23,698 nucleotides of DNA, from positions 1-23,698 of the forward strand of contig PATE01000103.1 of NCBI GenBank assembly GCA_002712305.1, in the 5' to 3' direction. A program made the translations under genes and the position numbers. Origin of the DNA: Gemmatimonadota bacterium (lineage in GTDB: Bacteria > Latescibacterota > UBA2968 > UBA8231). The notes beneath the pieces are model-generated. The model saw only the letters and a list, made by a program, of their open reading frames with translations. It was not told where the DNA came from and ran no database searches. Of this stretch, positions 15,566-22,527 are shown one piece after another (positions within the stretch are counted from its first letter, which is position 1; each line of letters begins with the position of its first letter).

Positions 15566-16864
15566 CTATCCGCTCAGGGCCCGTGTAACCGCCTGCGCGA
15601 TCAGTTCCTCCGTTTCGACTGCAAAAGGGCCGGTGTACAGGAGGTGACGATTGTTGTCGACGACCTCGTAGCCAGCCTCTGGAATCTGCCGCCTCACTGG
15701 CACATATCCAACCATTTCATTCGTGTAACTCAGCGTCCAGACCGCGCGGTACGCCGAGCCTAGGCTGCGGCGAAACCTGAGTCCGAACTCGACGCTCATC
15801 TCCCCCGCCAGCCCGATCAGCGCAAGATCTGAACCCATCCGCAGTGTCTGGACTTCAAGATCGAATCGATAATCAGCCGGCGTGCCGGACGCGATCAGCT
15901 CGAGATGGTGCTGGGCCCACTCCACCACGTACCCAAGGTCCGAACCCAGATGGTGCTGCAGATCCTGCTCTGTGGGTAGATCGGTCGTGATCGGCACCGT
16001 CTCTTGCGTCCAGCTAATCTTTCCTTCGACTGGATGCAGATCATCTGCGTCGAGAACCCGCAGTACGGCCTGACCGAGTTGCTCTCCCCTCTCCCGCACC
16101 TGGTCCAAGGAGAGTTTCTCGTACCCATCCCCGTCTGCGTCGCGTGCGTCCACCTTCTGATCGCCGGCGCACCCTTGGAAGAAACAGGCGACCGTCTCAG
16201 GGCGCTGCTGCTCGATGAGATCGCTGGCGAAAGTGACGTAATCTCCCCCGATCTGCCGAATGGCCCCACCACTGGTGGGATGACAGGCATAGCTGTAGAG
16301 CACGTGCTGCAGGGATCCGTTGAGGGCTTCGATCACCAGGACCTCGACCTGATGATCGTGTGGCGCATCGAGACTCGGCTTGAAGGACACGCCGCCTTGA
16401 CCATCGGGTCGTCGTCTGGATGAGGAGATCCCACACCAACCCGTGCCAGCCTTGAGACGGGCAGGTGTTCGTGCGGCGAGCGCTTCGGCGGCAGTTCCAG
16501 CCAGCCCCTCCAGAGTATCGGTGATGTATTGCTCGTCGATATGACCGTGGCGTCGGATGTCCATATCTCGGCGCAGAACGGGTCCACAATGAGTGTGCGT
16601 GCCACTGAGCAGGATGCGCTGCGCCGGCACCCCCGTGCGCGCCGTGATCCGCTCGCGTGCCTCTACCGTGCGGTCGTAGAAACCGAGCCATTCGATGGAG
16701 ATCAGCAGAGAGGGCTCGCCTCCATCCTCGAGGGCGACACAGACCGCTCGCAAAGGGTGATACACTCCGTCCGAGGGTTCATTGCGACCGGCATATCCGG
16801 CCAGAAAGATTCCGACGGGGGGCGTCACATCTAGGGTCGAGACGCCAATGGCGTAATGTTCCAT
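15566..16864 (-). CDS. Neutral/alkaline ceramidase-like hydrolase
   Basis: A 432-aa protein matching the N-terminal catalytic-type domain of neutral/alkaline non-lysosomal ceramidases. Zinc-site-like histidines occur in GTHTHCGP (His90, His92) and YACHPTSGG (His195). The motif that in Pseudomonas ceramidase carries the catalytic Ser (GDVSPN) reads GCAGDQKVD (231-239) here, without Ser. True ceramidase activity is therefore doubtful, and the C-terminal beta domain of full-length ceramidases is also missing. No signal peptide is visible, although classic ceramidases are secreted. The start ATG 16864 has AAGG five bases upstream. It is divergent from an aldo/keto reductase across an 81-bp gap with a perfect palindrome. 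Confidence 0.8.
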   Translation of the reverse strand: MEHYAIGVSTLDVTPPVGIFLAGYAGRNEPSDGVYHPLRAVCVALEDGGEPSLLISIEWLGFYDRTVEARERITARTGVPAQRILLSGTHTHCGPVLRRDMDIRRHGHIDEQYITDTLEGLAGTAAEALAARTPARLKAGTGWCGISSSRRRPDGQGGVSFKPSLDAPHDHQVEVLVIEALNGSLQHVLYSYACHPTSGGAIRQIGGDYVTFASDLIEQQRPETVACFFQGCAGDQKVDARDADGDGYEKLSLDQVRERGEQLGQAVLRVLDADDLHPVEGKISWTQETVPITTDLPTEQDLQHHLGSDLGYVVEWAQHHLELIASGTPADYRFDLEVQTLRMGSDLALIGLAGEMSVEFGLRFRRSLGSAYRAVWTLSYTNEMVGYVPVRRQIPEAGYEVVDNNRHLLYTGPFAVETEELIAQAVTRALSG

Positions 16865-16905
16865 AATGACCTTGCTTCGTGTGGATGTCCCTCAAGCATA
16901 GGATG

Positions 16906-16921
16906 GCCGTCGATCGACGGC
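16906..16921. promoter_or_regulatory. Perfect 16-bp palindrome in divergent intergenic region (candidate operator)
   Basis: GCCGTCGATCGACGGC is its own reverse complement over all 16 bases. It sits in the 81-bp gap between the ceramidase-like gene and the aldo/keto reductase, 24 bp upstream of the reductase ATG. It falls within the spacer upstream of a weak leftward -10-like TATGCT. This is a natural position for a dimeric regulator controlling both genes. Confidence 0.5.
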
Positions 16922-16945
16922 GAACGGACAGGAGAGACCTCTGAG

Positions 16946-17899
16946 ATGAAGACACTGCCACGTCGTCGGCTGGGACGAAGCGGCCTGACCCCCAACGCCA
17001 TCGGCCTGGGGGGTGCCTGGTGGGGCGGGTCCACGGATTCAGAGATATTGGCCGCCATCGACCGGGCCATCGACCTGGGCATGGACTTCCTCGACACCTA
17101 TCCGGGGCAAAATGAAGAGATCTGGGGAAGAGCTCTGGTCGGCCGCCGGGAGCAGGTTTTCCTTCAGGCCAAAGTCAGCAGTCATGTTCGCAACGACATG
17201 CGTTCCAACCACACGGCATCGGCCACGCGGCGCAGCCTGGAAAACTCACTGCGAGCCCTGCAGACCGACTACCTGGACTCGGTCCTGATTCATGGATACG
17301 ACCAGCCCGATCAGTTCGAGGATCCCGACATGGACATGGTCGATCCCCTGGCGCCCGGGCACGCGCTGGAGGAACTGATGAAGCTGAGGGACCAGGGAGT
17401 GGTTCGCCATATCGGCATCGGCGCTCGATCCGCAGCCGTCCACCGTCGGGCGATCGAGACGGGACAGATCGAGATCGTGCTGACCTATCTGGAGTACAGT
17501 CTTCTCACACAGGTGGCAGACGCCGATCTCTTTCCACTGTGTCGGGAACGTGATGTAGGGGTCATTCTCGCCAGTCCCCTGGGAATGGGACTGCTCACCG
17601 GGCGACCTGTCGACGACGAGGACGAGCGCCGAAAGATTCCGTCAACCACAGAGCCCACCGCGAATCGCATGCTCGAATGGTGTGCGGAGCATTCTGTAGA
17701 TATCCGCCACCTTGCGATCCAGTATTGCCTCGCCGCAGATGTTGACGGAATCGTGCTGCCGGGCCAGGCAAGTCGTGCCGAGGTCGAGGGCACATACGAG
17801 GCGGCGACCTGTGAGATTCCCACCGATGTTTGGCGGCAATTCCTGACGAACTTCAGTCTTCCGCTGAACGATGCTCTCTTGAAAGGCCCATCGTCCTGA
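16946..17899 (+). CDS. Aldo/keto reductase
   Basis: A 317-aa NAD(P)H-dependent oxidoreductase of the AKR TIM-barrel superfamily. It starts RRLGRSGLTPNAIGLGGAWW and contains Asp50 in DFLDTYP, Lys76 in VFLQAKVS, His116 in SVLIHGYD, then HIGIGARSA and VILASPLGMGLLTGR. These are the family's catalytic Asp, Lys and His. The usual Tyr four to five residues after the Asp is not at its normal place: the loop reads DTYPGQNEE, two residues short, and only Tyr52 is nearby. The start ATG 16946 is preceded by GGAGAG; the frame is open 30 codons further upstream but lacks family character. Divergent from the ceramidase-like gene, so possibly co-regulated. Substrate unknown. Confidence 0.88.
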   Translation: MKTLPRRRLGRSGLTPNAIGLGGAWWGGSTDSEILAAIDRAIDLGMDFLDTYPGQNEEIWGRALVGRREQVFLQAKVSSHVRNDMRSNHTASATRRSLENSLRALQTDYLDSVLIHGYDQPDQFEDPDMDMVDPLAPGHALEELMKLRDQGVVRHIGIGARSAAVHRRAIETGQIEIVLTYLEYSLLTQVADADLFPLCRERDVGVILASPLGMGLLTGRPVDDEDERRKIPSTTEPTANRMLEWCAEHSVDIRHLAIQYCLAADVDGIVLPGQASRAEVEGTYEAATCEIPTDVWRQFLTNFSLPLNDALLKGPSS

Positions 17900-17922
17900 T
17901 GCTCGGTTGAGGCAGGCGATTC

Positions 17923-18039
17923 TCAGACACTGAGGATACCGGCAAAGTGCTGTAGGGCCACGTATCCCCAGGCGAAAGCGATGCATAGAGAGGCGGTGGG
18001 AAGGAAGGCTTGAGTGAAGATGCGCCGGGTGCGGGTCAT
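17923..18039 (-). CDS. 38-aa single-pass membrane micro-protein
   Basis: A short ORF with an excellent ribosome site (AGGAG six bases before ATG). The predicted protein has a basic N-terminus (MTRTRRIF) and one hydrophobic segment (~11-30, AFLPTASLCIAFAWGYVALQ), ending HFAGILSV. The positive-inside charge pattern suggests the N-terminus faces the cytoplasm. It lies alone between the convergent aldo/keto reductase end and the dioxygenase end, in the same direction as the dioxygenase and 110 bp after it. I do not recognise a family. The good start signals are the main support; the length makes chance possible. Confidence 0.5.
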   Translation of the reverse strand: MTRTRRIFTQAFLPTASLCIAFAWGYVALQHFAGILSV

Positions 18040-18149
18040 GTCACTCTCCTGTTGTAGAAGGTTTCTCTGTGCTGCAATCATGAGATACCGTCCATAGGAG
18101 AAAGGTTTACACAGATCCTACAATTTTCTGGGCCGCCTGTGTTCTGGCC

Positions 18150-18956
18150 TCAATTCTTGCCCCTTGCGAGATGAGCATGGTCTGCGGTGGGACCGCCCTT
18201 GTCTCGATCCCACTGCCACCGCTCGACATACGGCGCCTCCGCATCGATTCCGAAGATTCTCCGCTCCTCCCCAGCCCGTTCCAGGACCTGGGGATCAACG
18301 ACCTCGGCCATCTCATACTCACAACGCGTCCAGTGTCGACGCCATGGGTTGAGTACCGCATAACGAGGCGCCTGCGTCTGGTTGTGCGAAGGTCCGTGCC
18401 AGGTGTTGACGTTGAACACGATCACTGAGCCCTGGGGGGCTCGGGCGATCACAGACCTCTCCAGCCCGCCCTTCGGCATCTCCAGCGACGTGTGGAGATG
18501 AGACTTCGGCAGAAGTCGTGTTGCGCCATTCGTGTCGGTGAACTCTGAGATACACCAGATCGTATTGAGCGCCAGCACGTGGCTCGTGATTCTCTCTCCC
18601 CCATCGTCGTCTGCCATGGAACGAGCACGATTGTGGCCGGTGATGGAACCATCGGCGTGGAGGCCGCCTTTCCCCTCTCCGGGGCCAAGGACAGATCCAT
18701 GCATCGAACTCAGGAGAGCATCGTCCCCGAGGAAGTGACGGACAATGCGCAGCAAGGGAGCGATCTGATAGAGCCGCTCAAAAATCCTCGCTTTGTTGAA
18801 GATCAGCTCGAGACCACCCCGGTCTCGAAGGGCATATAGCCGATCGAGTTGTACCACGGCCTCGGCGCATTCCTCGCTGGTGAGTAAGAGTGGTAGGATC
18901 GTGTATCCCTGCTCCACCACGTGCGTCACATGATGACGGAAGTCATTGTCCTGCAT
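18150..18956 (-). CDS. Phytanoyl-CoA-dioxygenase-like Fe(II)/2-oxoglutarate oxygenase
   Basis: A 268-aa PhyH-family protein. It has the iron-binding HxD in GGLHADGS (His100, Asp102), the distal His in NVNTWHGPSHN (His187) and the 2-oxoglutarate-binding Arg in APRYAV (Arg198). GATRLLPKSH is the typical family segment before the distal His. Such enzymes hydroxylate small lipophilic or other organic molecules. ATG 18956 is preferred, with GGGAG nine bases upstream. The frame stays open another 29 codons, but that extension would translate part of a 14-bp-stem hairpin and carries no family sequence. It is apparently monocistronic, with no obvious partner enzyme. Substrate unknown. Confidence 0.88.
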   Translation of the reverse strand: MQDNDFRHHVTHVVEQGYTILPLLLTSEECAEAVVQLDRLYALRDRGGLELIFNKARIFERLYQIAPLLRIVRHFLGDDALLSSMHGSVLGPGEGKGGLHADGSITGHNRARSMADDDGGERITSHVLALNTIWCISEFTDTNGATRLLPKSHLHTSLEMPKGGLERSVIARAPQGSVIVFNVNTWHGPSHNQTQAPRYAVLNPWRRHWTRCEYEMAEVVDPQVLERAGEERRIFGIDAEAPYVERWQWDRDKGGPTADHAHLARGKN

Positions 18957-19024
18957 CCTGTTGGGCTCCCGCTCCCAGGCATACCCGGTGTCTTTGGATC
19001 GAGCCCCAAAAGGAGCCGCGCAGA

Positions 19025-19061
19025 ACGGAAAGAGGGGCCGCAACGCAGCCCCTCTTTCCGT
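19025..19061. terminator. Strong hairpin upstream of the dioxygenase gene, role unclear
   Basis: A perfect 14-bp stem ACGGAAAGAGGGGC / GCCCCTCTTTCCGT with a 9-base loop. It has terminator strength, but no good U-tract follows on either strand: plus reads CTTGTATAT, minus reads TCTGCGCGG. No plus-strand gene ends here. It lies 68 bp upstream of the dioxygenase ATG, so if that gene's promoter is in the AT-rich stretch beyond, the hairpin would be in its 5' leader. It could be a leader element, an antitermination barrier or a leftover terminator. Confidence 0.5.
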
Positions 19062-19074
19062 CTTGTATATGAAA

Positions 19075-19145
19075 TCAGGGGCTCTACTAATAAAGCTAAA
19101 TCGGCTTAGATCTTAAACTAAAATAATGACTTACTTAATAAACAC
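19075..19145. promoter_or_regulatory. AT-rich intergenic segment, probable divergent promoter region
   Basis: This stretch is strikingly AT-rich in an otherwise GC-rich window. It contains CTTAAA and TTAATA 17 bases apart pointing right, and several T-rich -10-like words on the minus strand. It separates the leftward dioxygenase from the rightward small membrane ORF. Downstream at 19162-19177 is a short inverted repeat, CTGGC-N6-GCCAG. No specific promoter can be fixed with confidence. Confidence 0.35.
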
Positions 19146-19231
19146 GACCCGAAGTGAGCATCTGGCTATATTGCCAGGCTAAGACTGCATTGGGATTTTG
19201 CCAAGCCCCGTCAGGACGTAGCCGGAGAACT

Positions 19232-19385
19232 ATGAGGTCAGGCCCTTTCTTACCTGATCGTCGTCTTCCTCGTCGCCGCCGTCTTCATCGGCCTCGGGCT
19301 TCAACAGTTATCTGGTCTCCAGCCCACGACCGGACCACCTGTCGTCGCCGAACCCTTGCCGCCCTTCAATCGCGCGGGCCCATGA
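19232..19385 (+). pseudogene. Small membrane protein ORF, apparently frameshifted by one base
   Basis: ATG 19232 has GGAG five to six bases upstream, but its own frame is Arg-rich and implausible. From 19242 a frame one base later encodes ALSYLIVVFLVAAVFIGLGL, then a Pro-rich polar tail ending PLPPFNRAGP at TGA 19383-19385. That frame has no start codon: a TGA (19233-19235) immediately precedes it. Omitting one base at 19239-19242 would join MRS to this segment and give a ~50-aa single-pass membrane protein. A canonical terminator follows 43 bp downstream on the same strand, supporting a real transcript. It may be a sequencing error, a fresh pseudogene or, less likely, a programmed +1 frameshift. 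Confidence 0.5.
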
Positions 19386-19428
19386 TTCCCGCGTGGATCA
19401 TCTCTAACTGAGTCCGAAGCACGACGAG

Positions 19429-19464
19429 GCCCCCGCCGGAAGCATCCGGCGGGGGCTTTTCTTT
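19429..19464 (+). terminator. Intrinsic terminator, rightward orientation
   Basis: A perfect 12-bp stem GCCCCCGCCGGA / TCCGGCGGGGGC has a 4-base loop (AGCA) followed by TTTTCTTT. The T-tract is on the plus strand and overlaps the stop codon of the leftward MFS gene. It therefore terminates rightward transcription from the small membrane ORF. For the leftward operon it supplies a hairpin with no U-tract. Confidence 0.88.
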
Positions 19465-20671
19465 ACGCCGTTCCCTTCGATGAGGGATCTTGTCGCAGCG
19501 TCTCCGGCACCCAGAACCCGAGGATGGCGGCACCGCCGAGACCGATGAAGGCGACGAGGAATGGCGTTCCCGCCAACCCGAGAAGATCGGCTGCACGCCC
19601 CACGATGAGCGGCGCAGCAGCGTGGCCACTGTCTCCGATGAAACGCCAGATCCCGAGGAATTCGCCCGGCGCATCCTTGGGGGCCAAATCAGCGCCGAGT
19701 GTGAGCATGGTTCCCGAACTGAGTCCGTTGGCCAGCCCCATCCCCATCGCCGCAGCACACAATGTTCCGAAGCCGTCGGCCAATGGCACACAAGCCATCG
19801 CTGCCGACTGCAGAATGAAACTAGGGACGTACGCCCATTTGCGTCCGAAACGATCCATGATCACTCCGGCGGGCCAGAACATGAGCATGTCCACCGCGTA
19901 CGACAGACTCACGATCAGGCCCACGTCGCTGGCGTCGAGTCCGAGGTGGTCAGCCGCGACGAGCGGAATTACGACATTGCGAGCGGTGCGAATCGTCTGC
20001 GCCATCAGGGAACCACTACCGGCAGCCAGCAGAACACGCCCCTGAGATCGCAGAACCTGCCAGAGACGAATCAGAGCCGCATCCTGACTCGGTTTCGTGC
20101 TGGCTTCGTCCATGGGGATCCAGATCCATGCCGAAACGAGTCCCGCGACCGACAAAGCCGCATAGACCACGAAGGGAGCCTGCAGCCCCATTCGTTCAGC
20201 CAGAATTCCTCCAGCAACCGGGGCCACGAAACCGGCAATCCTGCCAAGGCCACCCAGACCGGCATTCGTACGACCTCGAACACCGGTGGCCACCATTTCG
20301 GTGATATAGGCATGCCGGGCGATGTTCCACAACGCCATTCCGATCCCGGAGACAAATCGGTAACCTGCCGCTTCCCACAAGAGCGTCGCCTGAGCCATGG
20401 CCAACGCAGTGGCCCCCATGATGACAGCCCCGATCATCATCGACCGCTTTCGGCCGAGGCGGGCGACAAGCGTGCCGGCGGGGATGTCGAACAGGAGATT
20501 GCCGACGCCTTCGGCAGCCAATAACACGCCCACCATCGCGTAGGAAACCTCGAAAGAAAGGGCGAACAACGGCATGATGGGCAGAACGAGTCCCCGGCAC
20601 AGGGACATGCTGAAGGCAGGGATATAGATACTGAGCAACAGCTGCCGCTGACCGATCTGCTGCGTCGTCAC
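19463..20671 (-). CDS. Major facilitator superfamily transporter
   Basis: A 402-aa MFS protein with about 12 hydrophobic segments and two copies of the cytoplasmic loop motif A: GTLVARLGRKRSM between helices 2 and 3, and GVIMDRFGRKWA between helices 8 and 9. The GTG start is three bases after the sulfatase stop and is preceded by GAGG, so it is translated with the sulfatase. The two-gene order suggests uptake of a sulfated compound or export of its product. The substrate class cannot be told from sequence. It is the last gene of the leftward operon. Confidence 0.85.
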   Translation of the reverse strand: MTTQQIGQRQLLLSIYIPAFSMSLCRGLVLPIMPLFALSFEVSYAMVGVLLAAEGVGNLLFDIPAGTLVARLGRKRSMMIGAVIMGATALAMAQATLLWEAAGYRFVSGIGMALWNIARHAYITEMVATGVRGRTNAGLGGLGRIAGFVAPVAGGILAERMGLQAPFVVYAALSVAGLVSAWIWIPMDEASTKPSQDAALIRLWQVLRSQGRVLLAAGSGSLMAQTIRTARNVVIPLVAADHLGLDASDVGLIVSLSYAVDMLMFWPAGVIMDRFGRKWAYVPSFILQSAAMACVPLADGFGTLCAAAMGMGLANGLSSGTMLTLGADLAPKDAPGEFLGIWRFIGDSGHAAAPLIVGRAADLLGLAGTPFLVAFIGLGGAAILGFWVPETLRQDPSSKGTA

Positions 20672-20674
20672 TCC

Positions 20675-22051
20675 TCAGCTCAACTCGTGGTTGTGCTCGT
20701 TGCTGAGGAAGGCGTCGGATTCGTAGTAAGCGGCATCCCGTCCTCCGGTGCGCTCCCACCATGCGTCGGCCATGGCTGCCAACTCGGCCTGGATCGCTGC
20801 GACCTCGCCCTGCCCAGCAACATTCTTCAACTCGTGAGGGTCACTGGCCAGGTGATACATCTCCTCACATGCATCGTCGCCAAAGTAGCGTATCCACTTC
20901 CAATCTGTGGTTCGTACACCATAGAAAGGATGCAAGCCCCAATACGCGCCGTAGTGTTCGAAGAAAGCGACCTCGTCGCCCATCGCCTGGTCGCGCTTGA
21001 AGGCGTCGCAGAGATCGCCGTGGGCAAAGGCGGGTTCGTCGGGCAGACCGGCGAGTTTGGTCAGGCTCGCGGCCAACTGTACCGAAGAGACCACATCATC
21101 GATCACGGCGCGACTTGACGTCTGCCCCGCAGGCAGTTTGAAGATGCAGGGCACTCGGTACAGCTCATCGTAGGGCAGGGTGCCCTTCTTGCTCATCCCA
21201 TGGGCACCCATCATGTCCCCGTGATCAGCCACAAACAGGACGATCGTGTCCTCCCACATTCCCAGTCGCTCCAACTCGGACACGATGGCGGCAAAGTGAG
21301 AATCCATGGCCTCGATCATCGACAGATACTGAGCCAGTTCGTTTCGGGCCTGCGCCTCGTCTCCGGCACTGTGATCGCCGTCGGCATGTTCCTTCTGAAA
21401 TGCGGGTTTTCCTTCGAAGGTGTCTTCGTAGTAGCTCGCCGGCAGGGGCAGGACGTCCGCCTCATAGTTGCCTGCGTACTCAGGATCGTGGAAGAACGGC
21501 GGATGAGGCATGTTGGTTGAGAACGTGAGGAACAGGGGGCGCCCATCGTCTTCGAAATCGCGCAGCCAACTCACTGTGTCCTGGGCTGCCGCATAATCTC
21601 GTCGCAATGATTGTGGAACAGCACCGATCCCTCGTCGGTCGGCTTCCTCATCCTCCACGCGGCGAGCATCGTAGTCTTCCCCCTCATCGTAGCCAAGCGA
21701 TTCAAAAGGCACACCGAAGTGACACTTACCGAAGTAGGCCGTTCGATAGCCGGCGTCGCGAAAACTCCGCCCGATGGTTCGTTGGCGGCTTGGCGCCAGC
21801 CGGTTCTGGTGATCGTAAAATCCGTAGTTGATGACGACTCCACACTCATGTGGTGGCAGGCCGGTCACAAAAGAGGCCCGTGACGGCACGCACTGCCCAT
21901 GGGCGGAAATCATGTGCGTAAATCGCACGCCCTCCCTGGCGAGACGGTCAAGGAATGGCGTGCGCACATGCGGGTCTCCCGCGCACCCCATACGGTGGGC
22001 CTGCATTTGGTCGCACATGAGAACCAGGACGTGGGGCGCTCGTTGTGTCAT
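20675..22051 (-). CDS. Type I sulfatase (formylglycine-dependent)
   Basis: A 458-aa sulfatase/alkaline-phosphatase-superfamily protein. The Cys-type formylglycine signature C-x-P-x-R is at 54-58 (HGQCVPSRASFVTG), and Cys54 would be converted by a formylglycine-generating enzyme not seen in this window. Other family features are the N-terminal metal-ligand region VLMCDQM (Asp14), TAYFGKCHFG, TFSTNMPHPPF and LFVADHGDMMGAHGM. ATG 22051 is preferred over the longer open frame because it overlaps the preceding reading frame as ATGA and places the first strand (APHVLVLMC) at the N-terminus. There is no signal peptide, unusual for environmental sulfatases, which implies a cytoplasmic substrate. It probably removes sulfate from an imported sugar or small molecule. 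Confidence 0.9.
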   Translation of the reverse strand: MTQRAPHVLVLMCDQMQAHRMGCAGDPHVRTPFLDRLAREGVRFTHMISAHGQCVPSRASFVTGLPPHECGVVINYGFYDHQNRLAPSRQRTIGRSFRDAGYRTAYFGKCHFGVPFESLGYDEGEDYDARRVEDEEADRRGIGAVPQSLRRDYAAAQDTVSWLRDFEDDGRPLFLTFSTNMPHPPFFHDPEYAGNYEADVLPLPASYYEDTFEGKPAFQKEHADGDHSAGDEAQARNELAQYLSMIEAMDSHFAAIVSELERLGMWEDTIVLFVADHGDMMGAHGMSKKGTLPYDELYRVPCIFKLPAGQTSSRAVIDDVVSSVQLAASLTKLAGLPDEPAFAHGDLCDAFKRDQAMGDEVAFFEHYGAYWGLHPFYGVRTTDWKWIRYFGDDACEEMYHLASDPHELKNVAGQGEVAAIQAELAAMADAWWERTGGRDAAYYESDAFLSNEHNHELS

Positions 22052-22513
22052 GATTCGAGGATTTCCCAGGACTTTTGCAGGTAGAAGCGATAGTTCTCGA
22101 GAGATGTGCCATTCGGGATGCGGTGATCGAGTGCCAGAACACAACCGCCACTGGCCATCATGGGGGGCAGCTTCTTTTCCAGTTCCTCGACAATGCCGGC
22201 CTGGCTCTGTCGAATCACGTGTTTGTCGATGCCCCCGTAGAACGCGAGACGATCTGAGTGTTTCTGCCGAACTTCGACGATATCCAGCCCCGCAGCAGGC
22301 TCCATTGGATGCATGCAGTTGATTCCGGCGTTCAGGAACGCATCGATGACGGGGCGCATGTCGCCATCACTGTCCTGGATCGAAGATCTCGGTGAAGAGC
22401 GGCCGCTCATTGGCCTTGAAGGTCATGTGATCGAGAGACTCCTCGCGACCCACCGTCGGTTTGCGCTCGATCGCCAGATCCGCGTGGGTCGCCCACTTCA
22501 GGGCCGTCGTCAT
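22048..22513 (-). pseudogene. Uroporphyrinogen-decarboxylase-family gene with internal out-of-frame deletion
   Basis: Two ends of a URO-D-like protein are joined in different frames. From ATG 22513 (AGGAGG eight bases upstream) the frame encodes 48 aa ending LDHMTFKANERPLFTEIF, then runs off-frame to a TGA at 22367-22369. From about 22380 a second frame carries the C-terminal end: IQDSDGDMRPVIDAF, MHPMEPAAGLDIVEV, RLAFYGGIDKHV and LALDHRIPNGTSLENYRFYL, ending at 22048. The middle, roughly 200 residues in related proteins, is missing. Such URO-D homologues in environmental bacteria are usually not heme enzymes but possible methyltransferase or decarboxylase relatives. The C-terminal frame still ends with ATGA coupling to the sulfatase. 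Confidence 0.8.
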
Positions 22514-22521
22514 CCTTACAT

Positions 22522-22527
22522 CCTCCT
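22522..22527 (-). promoter_or_regulatory. Consensus ribosome-binding site overlapping the upstream stop codon
   Basis: AGGAGG, the best ribosome site in the window, lies eight bases before ATG 22513. Its 5' bases are shared with the TAG stop of the acetyltransferase gene (TTTTAGGAGG). It fixes the start of the broken URO-D gene and shows that this reading frame was once well translated. Confidence 0.8.

Noticed and set aside
22511-22521. Start-stop element ATG-TAA directly after AGGAGG
   Set aside because: The ATG follows the ribosome site with no spacer, so initiation there is unlikely; ATG 22513 with eight-base spacing explains the site.
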